DNA of 64,000 bases, from NCBI GenBank assembly GCA_944381575.1, contig CALWLS010000002.1, forward strand, positions 186,001 through 250,000. The letters are read 5' to 3'. Of the stretch, positions 26,929 through 36,746 are shown piece after piece (within the stretch, counting starts at the first letter, position 1; the number at the start of each line of letters is the position of its first letter). Source of the stretch: an uncultured Lachnospiraceae bacterium (lineage in GTDB: Bacteria; Bacillota; Clostridia; Lachnospirales; Lachnospiraceae). Both the position numbers and the translations under genes were made by a program. Under the pieces are notes generated by a model that saw nothing but the letters and a program-made list of their open reading frames with translations, had not been told where the DNA came from and ran no database searches.

Positions 26929-27873
26929 ATGGACAATCTTATTTTTGCCCTTAACGCCACCATACCTCTTTTCATGATGATGGTGCTCGGGCTCTTTTTT
27001 AAGAAGATACATATTTTTAACGACGGCTTTGTAAGTACGATGAACTCCTTTGTATTCAAGGTCGCCCTTCCGGCGGCTTTGTTTTATGATCTGGCAGGAG
27101 AGGATTTCTTCGCCGTCTGGGATCCAAAGTTCGTATTGTTCTGTTTTTTTGTAACGGCGTTCTGCATAGCCGCCGCCATCGTTATAGCAAAGGCCGGCAG
27201 GGATAAGTCCATAACCGGCGAATTCGCGCAGGCCTCCTACAGATCCAGCGCCGCCATACTTGGTATAGGCTTTATCCAGAACATATACGGTGACGCCGGC
27301 ATGGCTCCGCTTATGATAGCCGCGACCGTGCCACTCTATAATGTCATGGCCGTGGTGCTGCTGTCATTTTTCAGGCCTGAAGGGGACTCCCTCACCAGGG
27401 AGCTGATGCTTAAGACCCTTAAAGATATAGTGACGAACCCGATCATACTCGGCATACTCTTAGGAGTAGTCTGGAGCGTATTAAGGCTTCCCGAGCCTCC
27501 CGTGCTCATGACCACTGTCAAGTACCTTTCAAACGTCAGCACTCCAATGGGCCTTATGGCAGTCGGAGCCAGCTTTGACATAGGAAAGGCCTTTGGAAAG
27601 CTCCGTCCGGCGATAACGGCTTCCGTGCTCAAGCTTTTAGTCTGGTGCGGCCTGTTCCTGCCTTTGGCGGTATATATGGGATTCAGGACTGACAAGCTCA
27701 TCTCCATATTAGTGATGCTTGGTTCCCCTTCCACCGTAAGCTGCTTTATCATGGCCAAAAACATGGGGCATGACGGTACTCTTACCTCCAGCACCGTCAT
27801 GATAACCACCCTGCTCAGCGCCTTTACGCTGACGGGCTGGCTGTATATTTTAAGGGTAATGGGTCTTGTATGA
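26929..27873 (+). CDS. AEC-family (auxin efflux carrier-like) transporter
   Basis: 314 residues from the ATG at 26929, which follows AGAGGTGA; a TTG at 26878 is less likely. About ten hydrophobic segments in two halves with PLFMMMVLGLFFKK at the start and the conserved STPMGLMAVGASFDI and GSPSTVSCFIMAKNM in the second half. Bacterial relatives move dicarboxylates such as malate or other organic anions; substrate not readable here. It is a single-gene unit ending in a terminator that overlaps its last codons. Confidence 0.88.
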   Translation: MDNLIFALNATIPLFMMMVLGLFFKKIHIFNDGFVSTMNSFVFKVALPAALFYDLAGEDFFAVWDPKFVLFCFFVTAFCIAAAIVIAKAGRDKSITGEFAQASYRSSAAILGIGFIQNIYGDAGMAPLMIAATVPLYNVMAVVLLSFFRPEGDSLTRELMLKTLKDIVTNPIILGILLGVVWSVLRLPEPPVLMTTVKYLSNVSTPMGLMAVGASFDIGKAFGKLRPAITASVLKLLVWCGLFLPLAVYMGFRTDKLISILVMLGSPSTVSCFIMAKNMGHDGTLTSSTVMITTLLSAFTLTGWLYILRVMGLV

Positions 27874-27892
27874 CCCACTACCCTTATTTTTT
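27852..27892 (+). terminator. Terminator overlapping the end of the AEC transporter gene
   Basis: AAGGGTAATGGGTC pairs with GACCCACTACCCTT (one mismatch) around the stop codon, followed by ATTTTTTT. It also faces the convergent wzz-like gene and could work in both directions. Confidence 0.85.
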
Positions 27893-27960
27893 TACTTCGT
27901 ATCAAATTATCGATCGATCATGATCCGGAACTTTCCGGAAGCTTTCCGGTCCGTTCTCTC

Positions 27961-29007
27961 TTAAACCGCCACTCCTATGATCTTCTTTCCGGCGCTTCTT
28001 ATCATCATGATCTCTTCCGCAACGTCCTTAAGCTTTGACACCTTGATCTTTTCAACAAGGACTACCGCATCCACCTCTGAAAGCATCGCCGCCGTATCAG
28101 CATTGTTATTAAGATCCTCCGCAGACCTTATGTCGATGTTTCCTGCCGCAAGCTTCCTTACTGCTTCAGTTAGTCTGCCTACCTCTTCTTTGGAAGCACT
28201 TCCGGTAATAAGCACCGATGAGGCCTCTTCCGGCATGAAATTGATGACATTCGCAGCCGCAAAACCGGCCTTATCAGGAGAGCCAAGGATGCTCACGCCG
28301 AATCCTCTTGAGATATCCTGCTGAGTCTTGACTGTGCCGTCCAGCAGATATACCGCTGACCATACCATGCACATGATGACTATTCCTGCTGCCAGTCCTA
28401 CCACCGCATATTTTGCTGAAAATGCAGGTCCTGCCGCATTACTTCCTTTTAAAAGCTCCTCAAGCTCAGCCTCTGCCGTTTCATTGGCCTTAAGCTGCTC
28501 CTCAAGATACTCATCATATGTATCCGGTTCCACAGGCATAGTCGTTCCTATGCTTGAGATAAGGGCCTTGCTGTTCTGTACGGCGCTCTGCAGGCTGGAT
28601 ATCCTGATGAGGGCTGAAAGCCTTGCCTCGCTGTCCGTTTCAGGGATATCCTTAAAGTTCTCAGTCTCCGCCACAAGCATATCCACCGCGTCCTGATACT
28701 CGCTTAAGGCCTCGAATCTGTGGTCATAGAGCTTGAGATTGACCTCATACTCTCTGGTCAGGCGGTCATACTCCGTTTTTATATCATCCTCTGTCCTGAT
28801 CTTAGCTTCCGCAGCAGCTACCGCAGCCTCATCGATCTCTGCCTCCTCCTCAGTAGGGGCCGCCTTAAGCATTCCGGAAAATCCTCCTGCCGCAAGACAT
28901 ATAAGGCCGACAAGCAGTATGCTCTTCCACCTCGATATTAGCGTTTTCATAAGATCCACAAGATCTATCTCTGTTTCTTCCTGCATATAGCTGTAGTTAT
29001 TATCCAC
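27961..29007 (-). CDS. Wzz-like polysaccharide co-polymerase with a degenerate BY-kinase-like tail
   Basis: 348 residues. Two membrane helices (about 28-46 and 201-222) flank a roughly 150-residue extracytoplasmic coiled-coil region, the architecture of Wzz/CapA chain-length regulators. After the second helix, residues 236-348 resemble the tyrosine-kinase partner (SVLITGS..., DAVVLVEK..., AGKKIIGVAV) but lack a Walker A lysine. It follows the sugar transferase by 33 bases, and the pair should act in exopolysaccharide or capsule assembly. Confidence 0.82.
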   Translation of the reverse strand: MDNNYSYMQEETEIDLVDLMKTLISRWKSILLVGLICLAAGGFSGMLKAAPTEEEAEIDEAAVAAAEAKIRTEDDIKTEYDRLTREYEVNLKLYDHRFEALSEYQDAVDMLVAETENFKDIPETDSEARLSALIRISSLQSAVQNSKALISSIGTTMPVEPDTYDEYLEEQLKANETAEAELEELLKGSNAAGPAFSAKYAVVGLAAGIVIMCMVWSAVYLLDGTVKTQQDISRGFGVSILGSPDKAGFAAANVINFMPEEASSVLITGSASKEEVGRLTEAVRKLAAGNIDIRSAEDLNNNADTAAMLSEVDAVVLVEKIKVSKLKDVAEEIMMIRSAGKKIIGVAV

Positions 29008-29040
29008 GCCTTAAGTCTTCCTTTCGATCTTTATGTTTAT

Positions 29041-30525
29041 TTATACCGAGCCCTTCCTCAAAAGAACTATCTTTACCGTCTTTAAAAGTATCTTGATATC
29101 CTTGGAGATGGTCCAGTTATCTATGTAAGCCATATCCAGCTTTACCACCTCATCGAAATCCCTGATATTGCTGCGACCCGATACCTGCCACATGCCCGTA
29201 AGCCCCGGAGTCATACTGAGCCTGCACTTATGCCTTGCCTCATACTGCCTGTACTCATCCACGGTCGGCGGTCTTGTGCCCACAAGGCTCATATCTCCTT
29301 TGAGGATGTTTATGAACTGCGGGAGCTCGTCAATACTTGTCCTTCTTATGAACTTTCCAACCTTCGTTATCCTCGGGTCATCATCCATCTTGAACATGAG
29401 TCCCTTCATCTCGTTTTGAGACATGAGGGCCTTCTTCCGTTCCTCCGCGTCCAGATACATCGATCTGAATTTATATAATGTAAATATCCTTCCGTTCTTT
29501 CCGACCCTCTGCTGTTTAAAGAGCGCCGGCCCCGGAGAATCAAGCTTAATGGCCGGGACCACGAATAAGGAAGCTATTGCCAGTATAACACAGCCTACAA
29601 GGGATCCCGCTATATCAAGGCATCTTTTTAAGAAAAGCTCTCTCGGGGACAGCTCGTTCCTGCTTATGGTGACCACGGCGTACTTGCCCACATGTCCGAG
29701 ATTTTTCCTGCCTCTTATATTAAGATCAAAAATATCTATGTTGAAATTGACGGTTATGCCCATCTCCTCAAGGGTCTGCACCCATGGGACTATCATATCC
29801 ATGTGCTTCCTGTCTTCATCCAGGACAAACACCTCGTCCACCTCATTGTGGACCACATAGTCCATGAAATCCTCCGCATAGGATACTACAGGCACCTTTT
29901 CCTCTCCTATGGTCTCCGTACCGGTCCCCTGTTTATTCCTGCGGCCGTCAAGCAGCGCAACTCCTATGATCATGCGGTACCATTCATTATAGGGGATTAT
30001 GTCTCCCAGTACCTTTTCAGCCATGGAGCGGGTGGTAAGCACCAAAAGCCTGCTTGAGGAACGGCTCCTCCTTACGACCCTGTACATAAACGCTTTTAAA
30101 GCTAAATGAGCCCCAAAGCACAGCGCCGTATCTATTATTACGTAATACGCGAATACAAGTCTTGAAAAATTAGAGGACGTGTGGGTCATATAGAGCCAGA
30201 GCACCATGCACAGTATAAATACAAACTGATGCTTTATCACACTCAAAAGCTCATCTATTGTCCCACGCCTGAAGAAATGACGGTATGAATTGATGCCGAT
30301 GCTGACGAGGATCCCCAAAACGATCATCTGCAGCAGTATCCTGACATAGTCAAATTCCGTTACCGCCCATAAAAGAATGCCGTATCTTAAATATACGGCA
30401 GCTACCATGCTTGCTGCCATACAGAGTATGTTTACAAACATGATTATTATGGAATCGTAGATTTTAATGCGTTTATCCGTCATCTTAACCAACAGGAAAC
30501 TGAAATGTTTTTGATATCCGTGCAT
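29041..30525 (-). CDS. Polyprenyl-phosphate sugar-1-phosphate transferase (WbaP/WcaJ type)
   Basis: 494 residues. Five N-terminal membrane helices, a CoA-binding-like Rossmann region, a membrane hairpin (CLDIAGSLVGCVILAIASL) and the catalytic domain with YKFRSMY, RITKVGKFIRRTSIDELPQ, INILKGDMSLVGTRPP and MTPGLTGMWQVSGRS. It loads the first sugar phosphate on undecaprenyl phosphate for exopolysaccharide. Met15 (30483) is an alternative start. No glycosyltransferases or flippase are nearby, so the rest of the pathway must be elsewhere. Confidence 0.94.
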   Translation of the reverse strand: MHGYQKHFSFLLVKMTDKRIKIYDSIIIMFVNILCMAASMVAAVYLRYGILLWAVTEFDYVRILLQMIVLGILVSIGINSYRHFFRRGTIDELLSVIKHQFVFILCMVLWLYMTHTSSNFSRLVFAYYVIIDTALCFGAHLALKAFMYRVVRRSRSSSRLLVLTTRSMAEKVLGDIIPYNEWYRMIIGVALLDGRRNKQGTGTETIGEEKVPVVSYAEDFMDYVVHNEVDEVFVLDEDRKHMDMIVPWVQTLEEMGITVNFNIDIFDLNIRGRKNLGHVGKYAVVTISRNELSPRELFLKRCLDIAGSLVGCVILAIASLFVVPAIKLDSPGPALFKQQRVGKNGRIFTLYKFRSMYLDAEERKKALMSQNEMKGLMFKMDDDPRITKVGKFIRRTSIDELPQFINILKGDMSLVGTRPPTVDEYRQYEARHKCRLSMTPGLTGMWQVSGRSNIRDFDEVVKLDMAYIDNWTISKDIKILLKTVKIVLLRKGSV

Positions 30526-30622
30526 CTCCCCTTGTTTTTAATGCACAGATCTTAATGATTATATCAGATAAACCGCACTTGTACTGCCCCTATAATCATA
30601 CAATTTCATTAAATTTGCTGTT

Positions 30623-31456
30623 TCATATCAGCATATTTACAAACAGCTGCAGTATAAGGTTGCCGTTATATATCCAGGTAAGCAGCGCGTCGCCGGATAT
30701 CTGCTCCAGTACAAAGCCCGTAAAGCCGTATCCCGGAAATGCGGATACAATGAACATAAATATCCAGATATATATGATGCCCTCCGCGGCCCCTAATACG
30801 GCCCCGCCAAGACTGTCCAGCCAGTCTATGACCCGTATCCTTTTAAGGCCTCTGGCAACGGCCATAAGTATCCTGACTGCGATCCTGACGGCTATAAATA
30901 CAATAATAAAACAGAGCACCTTGCCTGCCATATCTCCTACCAGGGCCCCGGCATTATCCGCAAGCCTGTCGAGCCCGAGCATGTCATAAAGCGGAGAATC
31001 AGGGATCATGGCTCCTGCTCCGCCGTCCGCAGCGCCTTCAGCGTTTCCTGATGCCATGCCGGCTCCTCTGGCCTGTTCGATCAGCTGGCTTAAGGTGCTG
31101 ACCGGGCTTTCGGAGCCTGAAGCCGTATCTGTAACGCCTCCTGTCCCCAGAGCCCCCAAAGGGCTTCCCTCAGCGTTTCCTTTAAGGATCACAGCCCCCG
31201 CAGCGCCCATGACAAGCCTTGTGCCTATATCGCTGAAAAATGTATTGACGGCTTCGTTATTATTGATAAACTCCAGCGCCATGGGATAGACTCTCACTAC
31301 TATGAGCAGTGTCACCACCACCGAGCACAGTGACAGAAGCTTTATCATAAGTCCCCGTCTGTAGCCCCATGAAACTGCCAATATAAAGAATACTGCCGTG
31401 CATATCAGCACGGCATTATCCTTCAGTATGAATAATATTTGATCAAATAAAGTCAT
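30623..31456 (-). CDS. CvpA-family membrane protein
   Basis: 277 residues. Four hydrophobic segments: one opening pair (VLICTAVFFILAVSWGYRRG and LLSLCSVVVTLLIVV), then a hydrophilic Gly/Ala-rich insert (about 100-160), then VLCFIIVFIAVRIAVRIL and GAAEGIIYIWIFMFIVS with the family's DWLDSLGGAVLG in between. CvpA relatives are linked to colicin V production and envelope integrity; mechanism unclear. It overlaps the end of the TPR gene by 14 bases, indicating translational coupling. Confidence 0.85.
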   Translation of the reverse strand: MTLFDQILFILKDNAVLICTAVFFILAVSWGYRRGLMIKLLSLCSVVVTLLIVVRVYPMALEFINNNEAVNTFFSDIGTRLVMGAAGAVILKGNAEGSPLGALGTGGVTDTASGSESPVSTLSQLIEQARGAGMASGNAEGAADGGAGAMIPDSPLYDMLGLDRLADNAGALVGDMAGKVLCFIIVFIAVRIAVRILMAVARGLKRIRVIDWLDSLGGAVLGAAEGIIYIWIFMFIVSAFPGYGFTGFVLEQISGDALLTWIYNGNLILQLFVNMLI

Positions 31457-34022
31457 CTTCCTTAAGTATCAGACATCCGTTCTTATCGTACTTGGAATGG
31501 AACATTCCGGAGATGCGTTTTCCTATAGGCGGTTTTTCCGCCTTGTCTGCAGCTTCCTCGATGAGATCCTCCGCAGTCTTCTTCGTAAGAGGTATTCCTT
31601 CCTCCTCCATGAGCTCTATCCTCTCATAGAGCGCAAGCATGCTCTTTCCGGTTATGCTGCAGTCTATGCTTGCCGCATACTGAGAGCAGTACTGGGCGAA
31701 ATCATCGATCTCCATCTCCTCGCCGTCATCCTTAAGCTCTACGTTCCTTACGTTATTGAACTTTTCCCTGACCTTGCCTGACGAACGTTTCTTGCCTTTA
31801 TTTACAGGCTCATATTCCTCGTCAGCTTCGTCCTCCTCTTCATCGTCATATTCATCATACGGCTCGGATTCTTCAGGATCATCTGCCTCATCCTCGTAAG
31901 GCTCGTCGTCCTCATAATCCTCGTCATCGTCTTCGTCCTCATCATAGGCTTCGTCGGCGATGTCGTCCTCACTGTATTTATACCCTTCGGCAGCCTTTTT
32001 ACCTGCTTCCTCCACATATTCCTCATCATCGATATCGGATATGTAGTCGCAGGTGTCAAAAAGCTCAGGCCTGATATCCTCGATATGATCAAGTCCGTCA
32101 GGAGTATCTATCATGACTATGATGGTTCCGCTCTGATCAAATCTTATGAAATCATAGAGTTCTTCTATGATCTCCTTCTTTAATCCTCCGGCGCCCTCGA
32201 TCACGAGGTCCTTTCCTCTGATCTTATCTATGACTGAATCGCTTAAACCGATCTCATTGAGCTTTTTGGCAGTCGTCTTGGTTGCCGCATTGCTTATCCC
32301 GTTCAGCTCATGTATGCGTTTAAGCTCGTCAACGGCTATATTGAGGCCTTCCTTTACCGAACGGGCCTCCACGATCATATGGAATTTCTTTACCGGAGCC
32401 TTTGGAGCCCTTGGTCTTTCTGGCTCTCTGTATTCCGGTGCCTTTACCGGAACAGGTCTTCTGTCATCATCCCTTAAGCCTGATATTTTTGCTGCAGCCG
32501 GTGCGTTTTCCCTGTCTGCAGGCTTTGCAGGCTGAGCTGCAGGCACCTCCGGCTGTCTCTCAGGCTTTCTTTCCGCACCCTGATTAAGCGCTGCCTCTAC
32601 CGCCGCTATGGCTGAGCCTGAAGCCTTAGGTATGCCTGATCCCGCGCTCGCTCCGGCCATTATCCCGGCAGTCCTTGCTAAAACATCGGCAGTTCCTGCC
32701 GCAGCCTCCGCCGCTCCCGTAATGTCAGGCGCTTTTATGCTGACTTCCTCCGGCTTTGTATCAGCGGTTTCCTCATCGCCTGCTGCCGTAACAGCCTCCT
32801 CGACCACCTTAGGTGTTCCGCCGCCAAAGTCGAAGGTCATCTGTGTTCCTTCGTCATCAGCCTCCCCGGATTCCTCCTGTGTATTTTCTGATGCTGAAGG
32901 CGCTGTGTTCTTTGCCGCGTCCTCTACGATCACCGTCTGAGCTCCTGAGCCCTGATCAGCAGCTCCGGCTTTAACAGGTTCAGGCTGCGGCACGGCCTGC
33001 CTTTCAGCGCGTACCTGGGCAGCTGTTACCGGCCTCGGAGACGCCGCCCTTTCCTCAAGCTCTCTCTGCTTTTCCAGCTCCTTTTGCTCAAGCTTCCTTA
33101 CATATGCGTCAAAATAAGCATCCTCATCAGCATATCTTGCCGCAGCCAAAGCATCGCTGTTCCTTATGGCTGCATCCCTGTCCACGCTGTGGCTTTCATA
33201 TTCCTCGACTGCCTCCTCGTTAAGCGCAGGCACATCGGCAGGTTCTTCCATAAGCCCGTATTCTTTATACAGATCCCTTTTTTCGGCCTGCCTGTTTTGA
33301 ACCCTGCTTTCCGGCATATCGTCTGCATATCTTTCCCTGACCGGTTCTGATCCGGATCCGTCATATGCCCCGTAAGCTGCCGGATCAGATGCCGGCTCGG
33401 CGTAGATGCCGGCTGAACGCGGATACAGCAGGTTCTTCTGCTCATCCGTAAGATCCGTATATCTCATCTTTAAACGCAGAGCCTTGATACCGTAGCTGCT
33501 GTCCCCGTATAACAGGGCTATCCTGTCGCAGGTCTTTATACACTCCTCCCTGCGTCCGGCGTAATCATAGGATGTTGCGAGCTCATAGAGCCATTTTTCA
33601 TCAGGGTCTGCCTGACAGTACAACTCCAGCGGCTGCAGCTGTACCTCATAAGGCGCGTGCCTTGCCTTTAATATCATGTACTGAAGCAGGAAATTTCCTA
33701 TATCGGTGGAATCGGCCTGACGGAATTCGTAGTAATAATCCTCTGCCTCGTCAAGAGAACCCATCCTTACAGCGATCTCTGCTAACTTATACAGTATACG
33801 CTTTCCCACCGGCGCCCTGTCCAGTGCCAGATGCAGCACGTCCCTTGCCTCAGACAGCATGTCGTTCTTTTCATATACTGTCGCAGCCATAGTAAGCAGG
33901 TTTATGTTTCTGACACGATTCCAGTCTATGCTCTCCACTATCTTGAGCGCAGTACCATAATCCTCTTCATGGATCAGCTTCTTCATCTGCTCCATTTTTA
34001 AGTTGAACTCGTATTTATCCAT
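31443..34022 (-). CDS. Large TPR protein with a degenerate AAA+-like domain and acidic tail
   Basis: 859 residues, no membrane segment. TPR-like helices fill residues 1-180. A long disordered Ala/Glu/Pro/Arg region (200-545) follows. Residues about 547-662 resemble the CbbX/SpoVK AAA+ core: AATKTTAKKLNEIG where the P-loop should be, KDLVIEGAGGLKKEIIEEL at the Walker B position, and TIIVMIDTPDGLDHI...RPELF. The P-loop glycines and catalytic acids are lost, so it is probably not an ATPase. A very acidic stretch (684-740) and a conserved-looking C-terminus follow. It has a clear AAGGAG and lies between recR and cvpA. A scaffold role is inferred. Confidence 0.8.
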   Translation of the reverse strand: MDKYEFNLKMEQMKKLIHEEDYGTALKIVESIDWNRVRNINLLTMAATVYEKNDMLSEARDVLHLALDRAPVGKRILYKLAEIAVRMGSLDEAEDYYYEFRQADSTDIGNFLLQYMILKARHAPYEVQLQPLELYCQADPDEKWLYELATSYDYAGRREECIKTCDRIALLYGDSSYGIKALRLKMRYTDLTDEQKNLLYPRSAGIYAEPASDPAAYGAYDGSGSEPVRERYADDMPESRVQNRQAEKRDLYKEYGLMEEPADVPALNEEAVEEYESHSVDRDAAIRNSDALAAARYADEDAYFDAYVRKLEQKELEKQRELEERAASPRPVTAAQVRAERQAVPQPEPVKAGAADQGSGAQTVIVEDAAKNTAPSASENTQEESGEADDEGTQMTFDFGGGTPKVVEEAVTAAGDEETADTKPEEVSIKAPDITGAAEAAAGTADVLARTAGIMAGASAGSGIPKASGSAIAAVEAALNQGAERKPERQPEVPAAQPAKPADRENAPAAAKISGLRDDDRRPVPVKAPEYREPERPRAPKAPVKKFHMIVEARSVKEGLNIAVDELKRIHELNGISNAATKTTAKKLNEIGLSDSVIDKIRGKDLVIEGAGGLKKEIIEELYDFIRFDQSGTIIVMIDTPDGLDHIEDIRPELFDTCDYISDIDDEEYVEEAGKKAAEGYKYSEDDIADEAYDEDEDDDEDYEDDEPYEDEADDPEESEPYDEYDDEEEDEADEEYEPVNKGKKRSSGKVREKFNNVRNVELKDDGEEMEIDDFAQYCSQYAASIDCSITGKSMLALYERIELMEEEGIPLTKKTAEDLIEEAADKAEKPPIGKRISGMFHSKYDKNGCLILKEDDFI

Positions 34023-34048
34023 ATCTACTCCTTATTTAAGGATATATT

Positions 34049-34675
34049 TTACAGCTCTGTCCTGCCTTTGAGGGCTCTCTCAAGCGTGACCTCATCGACA
34101 TTTTCTATATCTCCGCCAACAGGTACTCCCGAAGCTATCCTGGTTATCTTTACCGGCAGCTCCAGCGTCCTTATGAGCCTTACGATATACATCGCGGTGC
34201 TCTCTCCCTCTACCGTGGAGTTAGTGGCTATTATCACCTCGTCGACACAGCATTTCCCGTCTCCGTCCTCAAGCCTTAATATCAGTTCCTTAAGCCTGAT
34301 GTCGTTAGGACCTATGCCGAGCATTGGAGATATGGCTCCGCCGAGCACATGGTAGACCCCGTCGTAGCGGCCCGTCTTTTCGTATGCCGCAAGATCCCTG
34401 GAGTTTTCCACCACCATGATCTGACGTTTATTGCGGCGTCCCTTTTCTGCACTTAAGCATATCGGACATACTTCGTCATCCGTAAGGGTGCCGCAGTATT
34501 TGCAGAAATGCACGCTCCGTCTTGCCTCCACAAGAGAGTCGGCTATGCTCTTTACCTCCTCTTCAGGCATGGAGATAATGTGGAACGCCAGTCTCTGGGC
34601 GCTCTTTTCTCCGATCCCGGGCAGGCTTTTTAAGGATCCTATAAGCCTGCCGATGCTTGATCCGTAATAATCCAT
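34049..34675 (-). CDS. recR: Recombination mediator RecR
   Basis: 208 residues. Helix-hairpin-helix near the N-terminus (LPGIGEKSAQRLAFHI), a C4 zinc finger (CKYCGTLTDDEVCPIC) and a Toprim domain (IMVVENSRDLAAYEKTGRYDGVYHVLGG, ATNSTVEGESTAMYI). It helps RecA load at gaps together with RecF/RecO. It sits 6 bases after ybaB in the classic dnaX-ybaB-recR order. Confidence 0.98.
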   Translation of the reverse strand: MDYYGSSIGRLIGSLKSLPGIGEKSAQRLAFHIISMPEEEVKSIADSLVEARRSVHFCKYCGTLTDDEVCPICLSAEKGRRNKRQIMVVENSRDLAAYEKTGRYDGVYHVLGGAISPMLGIGPNDIRLKELILRLEDGDGKCCVDEVIIATNSTVEGESTAMYIVRLIRTLELPVKITRIASGVPVGGDIENVDEVTLERALKGRTEL

Positions 34676-34681
34676 GGCCCC

Positions 34682-35017
34682 TTAGAAACCGAAGCCTCCA
34701 AGTCCGGATCCTGCCTCTTCGTTTTTCTGATCTATCTTTGAGGCCGCATCCTTATACGCCAGCATGACAAGCTCCTCAAGGGTCTCCACATCATCAGGAT
34801 CACAGGCCTCCGGATCTATAGTCACCTTTTTCATCTCCTTAAGGCCCGTAAGCACTATGGTCACGGCTCCGCCCCCGGCTGTTCCGGTAAACTCAGACTC
34901 CGCCATGGCCTTCTGCTGCTCCTCCATCTGCCTCTGAAGGCGCTGTGCCTGCTTAAGCATATTGTTCATGTTTCCCGGTATGCCCATACCTCCCGGAAAT
35001 CCGCCTCTCTTTGCCAT
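34682..35017 (-). CDS. YbaB/EbfC-family nucleoid-associated protein
   Basis: 111 residues from the ATG at 35017 with GAGAGGT upstream; a TTG at 35035 would add six residues. It has a Gly/Met-rich N-terminus (GGFPGGMGIPGNMNNMLKQAQRLQRQMEEQQ), then the dimer core VTIVLTGLKEMKKVTIDPEA. It binds DNA as a dimer. Its place between dnaX and recR is conserved across bacteria. Confidence 0.95.
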   Translation of the reverse strand: MAKRGGFPGGMGIPGNMNNMLKQAQRLQRQMEEQQKAMAESEFTGTAGGGAVTIVLTGLKEMKKVTIDPEACDPDDVETLEELVMLAYKDAASKIDQKNEEAGSGLGGFGF

Positions 35018-35031
35018 CTTTAAGTTACCTC

Positions 35032-36699
35032 TCAATCTTCTATCTCTATATGGAAATTTATCCTTGAAAGCTCTTCGTCCGTAGCCTGATCCCGGGTGCT
35101 CTCTATCTCTCCCGGCCTGGCCACTCTCGCCATAAATTTTATATCCTGCCCGGTAAGCTCTGAGGCTAATTCCCGAAGCCTTAAAACACCGTTTTCCTCT
35201 ATATTCCCCGCTGCAAGCTTGAAATTCATGCTGTTTTTAAACAGCAGGACTATGGATCCGTTTTCTTCCTTTAATACCGTTCCGGCAAAAAGCGGACGGT
35301 TTGATGGAAGGAGCTCCGATACCATGGACTGCCAGTTTTCCTTAAGCACATCCATAACTCTGCCCTGAGCGCTGTTTTTTTTCTCCCGGCTTACGGCAGT
35401 CTCGCTGTCCCTTTCTGACATTATACCAGACGGAGCCTGTCCCTGTCCCGCTGAGGCTTCTGTTTCAGGGATCGGCGCCGCATCTTTTTTCTCTTCCATG
35501 AGATGCTGCCCGGATTCCCTGACCGGCCTTGTCTTAAGCCTTGCCGCGATCCCGGCATTAAGCGCGGACTCATTTACCTGAGCGTCTATGTCTTTAGTCA
35601 CGCTGTCCTTTAAGCACAGCCTTATGACCAGCACCTCTAAAAGCACTCTTTTCTGCGGAGCGAACCTTGCCCTGTTTGAAAGCTCGGCAAACTCTCCGAG
35701 TATGGAAGTAAGCTGTTTTTTAGAGGCCAGGGCAGCATCCTTCCTTGCCATTTCAAATCTGTCCTCTGAGATATCCAAAAGCTCCGCCGCATCAGATGCG
35801 CTTCCGGCAAGCAGCACGTTCCTCAGATACCATACCATGTCGCTTATAAGCTGCATGATATCCACTCCGGAATCTATTATGCCCCCTATCTGCCTTAACG
35901 CTTTCTCAATATCTCCTGAGACTATGCTTCCATACAGCTCGGAATATACCCTCTGGTCTGCCGCCCCTACTATCTCCAGTACATTTTCATAACTCAGATG
36001 TCCTCCGTAATGATACGATATGCACTGGTCGAGCAGACTTAAGGCATCCCTCATGGAGCCGTCCGCGGCTTCCGCTATATATGAAAGGGCTTTCGGCTCA
36101 ACGTCCATGCCCTCATTTTCCGCGATCTCCTTAAGATGATCAGCCGCAGCCCTTTTCGTCATGCGCCTGAAATCATATCTCTGGCACCGGCTTAAGATCG
36201 TTGCCGGGATCTTCTGCGGATCCGTGGTCGCAAGTATGAATATCACATAGGCCGGAGGCTCCTCCAAGGTCTTTAACAGCGCGTTGAACGCCCCTGACGA
36301 AAGCATATGGACCTCGTCTATGATATATACCTTATAGCGGCCCTCAACAGGAGGATATTCGACCTCTTCCCTTATATCCCTTATATTGTCGACTCCGTTA
36401 TTGGAAGCAGCGTCTATCTCAAAAACATTCATGCTGCTTCCGTTTTTTATGCTCATGCATATGCTGCATTCATTGCAGGGATTTCCATCATGCTCCATGG
36501 CGTGAGGGCAGTTCACCGCCCTTGCAAATATCTTTGCCGCCGAGGTCTTTCCCGTTCCGCGGGTACCGCAAAACAGATAGGCGTGGCCTATCCTTCCTGA
36601 GCTTATCTGATTTTTTAATGTCGTCATGACCGCATCCTGGCCTATGACCTTATCAAAGGTCTCCGGACGCCATTTACGATACAACGCCTGATATGACAT
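35032..36699 (-). CDS. dnaX: DNA polymerase III subunits gamma and tau
   Basis: 555 residues from the ATG at 36699 (MSYQALYRKWRPETF..., the canonical DnaX start). Clamp-loader AAA+ ATPase with Walker A GTRGTGKTSAAK, a zinc module (CPHAMEHDGNPCNECSIC), YIIDEVHMLS, ILATTDPQKIPATILSRCQRYDFRR, and a variable C-terminal tau region. The Shine-Dalgarno is poor. An extended -10 promoter lies upstream, back to back with the tadA promoter. First gene of dnaX-ybaB-recR-TPR-cvpA. Confidence 0.97.
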   Translation of the reverse strand: MSYQALYRKWRPETFDKVIGQDAVMTTLKNQISSGRIGHAYLFCGTRGTGKTSAAKIFARAVNCPHAMEHDGNPCNECSICMSIKNGSSMNVFEIDAASNNGVDNIRDIREEVEYPPVEGRYKVYIIDEVHMLSSGAFNALLKTLEEPPAYVIFILATTDPQKIPATILSRCQRYDFRRMTKRAAADHLKEIAENEGMDVEPKALSYIAEAADGSMRDALSLLDQCISYHYGGHLSYENVLEIVGAADQRVYSELYGSIVSGDIEKALRQIGGIIDSGVDIMQLISDMVWYLRNVLLAGSASDAAELLDISEDRFEMARKDAALASKKQLTSILGEFAELSNRARFAPQKRVLLEVLVIRLCLKDSVTKDIDAQVNESALNAGIAARLKTRPVRESGQHLMEEKKDAAPIPETEASAGQGQAPSGIMSERDSETAVSREKKNSAQGRVMDVLKENWQSMVSELLPSNRPLFAGTVLKEENGSIVLLFKNSMNFKLAAGNIEENGVLRLRELASELTGQDIKFMARVARPGEIESTRDQATDEELSRINFHIEIED

Positions 36700-36746
36700 G
36701 ATGTGTTTTGTCCCGCGCAAATTTATACTTGACAATAATCTAAATA

